Under the pieces are notes generated by a model. The model did not search any database. It was not told the origin of the DNA and saw only the letters and a program-made list of their open reading frames with translations. This document shows, in pieces, positions 62,131-64,000 of a stretch of 64,000 bases of DNA. This DNA is from Cellulosimicrobium cellulans (GTDB lineage: Bacteria; Actinomycetota; Actinomycetes; Actinomycetales; Cellulomonadaceae). The translations under genes and the position numbers were made by a program. Where the stretch lies: assembly GCF_016907755.1 (NCBI RefSeq), contig NZ_JAFBCN010000001.1, forward strand, positions 1,736,001 to 1,800,000. Direction: 5' to 3'. The first letter of the stretch is position 1; each line of letters begins with the position of its first letter.

Positions 62131-63640
62131 GGGCCGGGCCGCGGACCTCACCGCGCACGAGGCGCTCCGGCGCGTCGTCAAGGCGTACGACGTGCGCGGT
62201 GTCGTCCCTGACGAGCTGAACGACGACGTCGTGCGCGCGCTGGGCGCGGCCTTCGTGGAGACGGTCGTCCGGCCGGGCGCCGACGGGGTGCGTCGGGTCG
62301 TGGTGGCCCGTGACATGCGCGAGAGCGGCCCCGGGCTGCTGGCCGCGTTCGTCGACGGCGCCCGGGAGGCCGGCGCGCACGTGCTCGACGCCGGTCTGTG
62401 CTCGACCGACGAGCTCTACCTCGCGTCGGGTCTCCTCGACGCCGCCGGCGCGATGTTCACCGCGAGCCACAACCCCGCCCGGTACAACGGCATCAAGCTG
62501 TGCCTGTCCGGGGCACGCCCGGTCGGCCTGGACACCGGCCTGCGCACCGTCCGGGACCGGGCCGAGGAGCTCCTCGCGGGCGATCCCGTCGACGCCGGGC
62601 CGCGCGGCGGCCACGAGGCCGTCGACGTCCTGCGCTCCTACGCCGAGCGCCTGCGCTCGCTCGTCGACCTGTCCGGCGGCCGCCGGCTGCGCGTGGTCGT
62701 CGACGCCGGCAACGGCATGGCAGGGCTCACGGTCCCGGCCGTCCTCGGGATGGCAGCGGGCCTGCCGCCGCTCCCGCTCGGGATCGTCCCGCTGTTCTTC
62801 GAGCTCGACGGGTCGTTCCCGCACCACGAGGCCAACCCGCTCGTGCCGGCGAACACGGTGGTGCTCCAGGCGGAGGTCGTGCGTCGGCGTGCGGACCTCG
62901 GGCTGGCGTTCGACGGCGACGCCGACAGGTGCTTCGTCGTCGACGAGCGGGGCCGGAGGGTGGACCCCTCGGTGCTCACGACGCTCGTCGGGCTCCGCGA
63001 GGCACGCCGGGTGCGGGGCGAGGGCGGCGTGCCGGTCGTGCTGCACAACGCGATCACGTCGCGCGCGGTGCCCGAGATCCTGGGCGCCGAAGGGGTGCGG
63101 ACGGTTCGCACGCGCGTGGGCCACTCGTTCATCAAGGCGCTCATGGCGTCCGAGGATGCCGTCTTCGGGGGCGAGCACAGCGGGCACTTCTACTTCCGTG
63201 ACTTCCTCGGCGCCGACTCGGGCCTCCTGGCCGCGATGCACGTCCTTGCCGCGCTCTCGGAGCAGGACCGCCCGCTCTCGGAGCTGGTCGCTGGCCTCGA
63301 CCCGTACGTGCGCTCGGGGGAGGTCGACGTCGCCGTGGCGGACCCGGAGACCGCGACGGCCGCGGTGCTCGACGTCCTCGGGGAGGCCTACGGCGCCGCG
63401 TCGCTCGACGTCGACGAGCTCGACGGCATGACCGTCCGCCGCTGGTACGGCGACGACCCGTGGTGGCTCAACCTGCGGGCGTCGAACACCGAGCCCGTCC
63501 TGCGGCTGAACGTCGAGGCCGCCGACGTCGGGACGATGCGCGCGGTGCGTGACCGTGTCCTCGACGCGCTCGCGAAGATGCCCGCAGAGGGCGGCGGGCC
63601 GCCGAGCGGCGGCGCGACGGTCGGGGGAGGGCGGCGCTGA
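62123..63640 (+). CDS. manB: Phosphomannomutase/phosphoglucomutase
   Basis: Predicted 505 residues of the alpha-D-phosphohexomutase family. Phosphoserine loop TASHNPARYNGIK, metal loop FDGDADRCFV, sugar loop GGEHSGHFYFRD and C-terminal phosphate loop RASNTEPVLRLNVEA are all intact. It interconverts mannose 1-phosphate and mannose 6-phosphate, linking GH130 to mannose-6-phosphate isomerase. The ATG is inside the end of the GH130 gene. Confidence 0.92.
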   Translation: MVEGRAADLTAHEALRRVVKAYDVRGVVPDELNDDVVRALGAAFVETVVRPGADGVRRVVVARDMRESGPGLLAAFVDGAREAGAHVLDAGLCSTDELYLASGLLDAAGAMFTASHNPARYNGIKLCLSGARPVGLDTGLRTVRDRAEELLAGDPVDAGPRGGHEAVDVLRSYAERLRSLVDLSGGRRLRVVVDAGNGMAGLTVPAVLGMAAGLPPLPLGIVPLFFELDGSFPHHEANPLVPANTVVLQAEVVRRRADLGLAFDGDADRCFVVDERGRRVDPSVLTTLVGLREARRVRGEGGVPVVLHNAITSRAVPEILGAEGVRTVRTRVGHSFIKALMASEDAVFGGEHSGHFYFRDFLGADSGLLAAMHVLAALSEQDRPLSELVAGLDPYVRSGEVDVAVADPETATAAVLDVLGEAYGAASLDVDELDGMTVRRWYGDDPWWLNLRASNTEPVLRLNVEAADVGTMRAVRDRVLDALAKMPAEGGGPPSGGATVGGGRR

Positions 63641-63642
63641 CG

Positions 63643-64000
63643 ATGTACCTCCTCGACAACCCCGTGCGCCGCTACCCGTGGGGCTCGACCACGCTCGTGC
63701 AGCAGCTCCTCGGCCGTCCCGTCGACGGTCGTCCCGTCGCCGAGGTCTGGATGGGAGCCCACCCCGACGACCCGTCCACCGCCGACGGTGGTGGACGCCG
63801 GGTCGCTCTCGACGCGCTCGTGGCGTCCCAGCCCGAGGCGATGCTGGGACCCCGCGTGCTGGCCGGGTCCGGCCCGCGCCTGCCGTTCCTCGCCAAGATC
63901 CTCGCCGCCGCCCGCGCGCTGTCGGTCCAGGTGCACCCGACGACCGCCCAGGCCGAGGCGGGCTTCACCGCCGAGGACGAGCGCGGCGTCCCGCGCACCG
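63643..64000 (+). CDS. manA: Mannose-6-phosphate isomerase, N-terminal part
   Basis: Partial: about 119 codons before the window ends. LDNPVRRYPWGSTTLVQQLLG, VAEVWMGAHPDDPS, LPFLAKILAAARALSVQVHP are the type I PMI N-terminal signatures, and QVHP supplies zinc ligands. It converts mannose 6-phosphate to fructose 6-phosphate. It starts 2 bp after the mutase gene in the same operon. Confidence 0.93.
   Translation, partial: MYLLDNPVRRYPWGSTTLVQQLLGRPVDGRPVAEVWMGAHPDDPSTADGGGRRVALDALVASQPEAMLGPRVLAGSGPRLPFLAKILAAARALSVQVHPTTAQAEAGFTAEDERGVPRT

Overview
The window is about 74% G+C, densely coded on both strands, and uses many GTG starts and short ATGA, GTGA or TGATG gene overlaps. Together with a stand-alone PcrA-type helicase, the ThiO-ThiS-ThiG order, an actinobacterial-type MoeZ, an LAXTG sorting signal and DUF families typical of high-GC Gram-positives, this points to an actinobacterium of the Cellulomonadaceae/Promicromonosporaceae type (Cellulosimicrobium-like). 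The genus is inferred from gene content; no comparison could be run. No tRNA, rRNA, CRISPR array, insertion sequence or prophage was seen.

Layout. 1-8.2 kb: the 5' end of phosphoketolase, a wall-anchored lectin/DUF11 adhesin, a SURF1 protein, and an operon for an asymmetric heterodimeric ABC exporter plus a GNAT acetyltransferase. 8.3-15.2 kb: DUF3817 and MoeZ, a thiamine locus (thiO-thiS-thiG under a TPP riboswitch, divergent thiE), and guaA. 15.2-23.6 kb: a glycosyltransferase, small membrane proteins, an envelope-stress module (PspC/LiaF-like protein, PspC histidine kinase, LuxR-type regulator), and a polytopic glycosyltransferase. 23.7-30.4 kb: the assimilatory sulfate reduction operon (sulfite reductase, APS reductase, cysD, cysN, siroheme synthase), preceded by a leaderless 28-residue ORF with four Cys codons near its end, which looks like a cysteine-responsive attenuator. 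30.6-38.1 kb: small membrane proteins, a PadR/hydrolase pair, DUF456, a VOC protein, pcrA, DUF6518 and DUF5996. 38.1-38.9 kb: a two-gene module of a small HTH protein and a free-standing ClpC N-domain protein behind tandem palindromic operators. 39-49.9 kb: an OmpA-domain lipoprotein, sucCD, PlsC and patatin, DUF6350, an MFS transporter and an M20 peptidase.

49.9-64 kb is a carbohydrate-utilisation locus cut by the window edge. It holds a secreted multidomain PL8 lyase, a secreted EEP-fold phosphodiesterase with the same C-terminal domain, a LacI regulator, a CUT1 ABC importer without its own ATPase, a GH130 mannoside phosphorylase/hydrolase, phosphomannomutase and the start of mannose-6-phosphate isomerase. 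Near-identical promoters, each with an AACCGGTT palindrome in the same register, lie before the lyase gene and before the importer operon. The proposed flow is extracellular cleavage of a mannose- and uronate-containing glycan, import of fragments, release of mannose or mannose 1-phosphate, and entry into glycolysis. The actual polymer cannot be named from this sequence; xanthan or another glucuronomannan-type glycan is the leading guess.

Many genes have a TAnnnT hexamer 6-9 bp before the start codon, which indicates widespread leaderless transcription. Several convergent pairs share strong hairpin terminators that extend into coding sequence.
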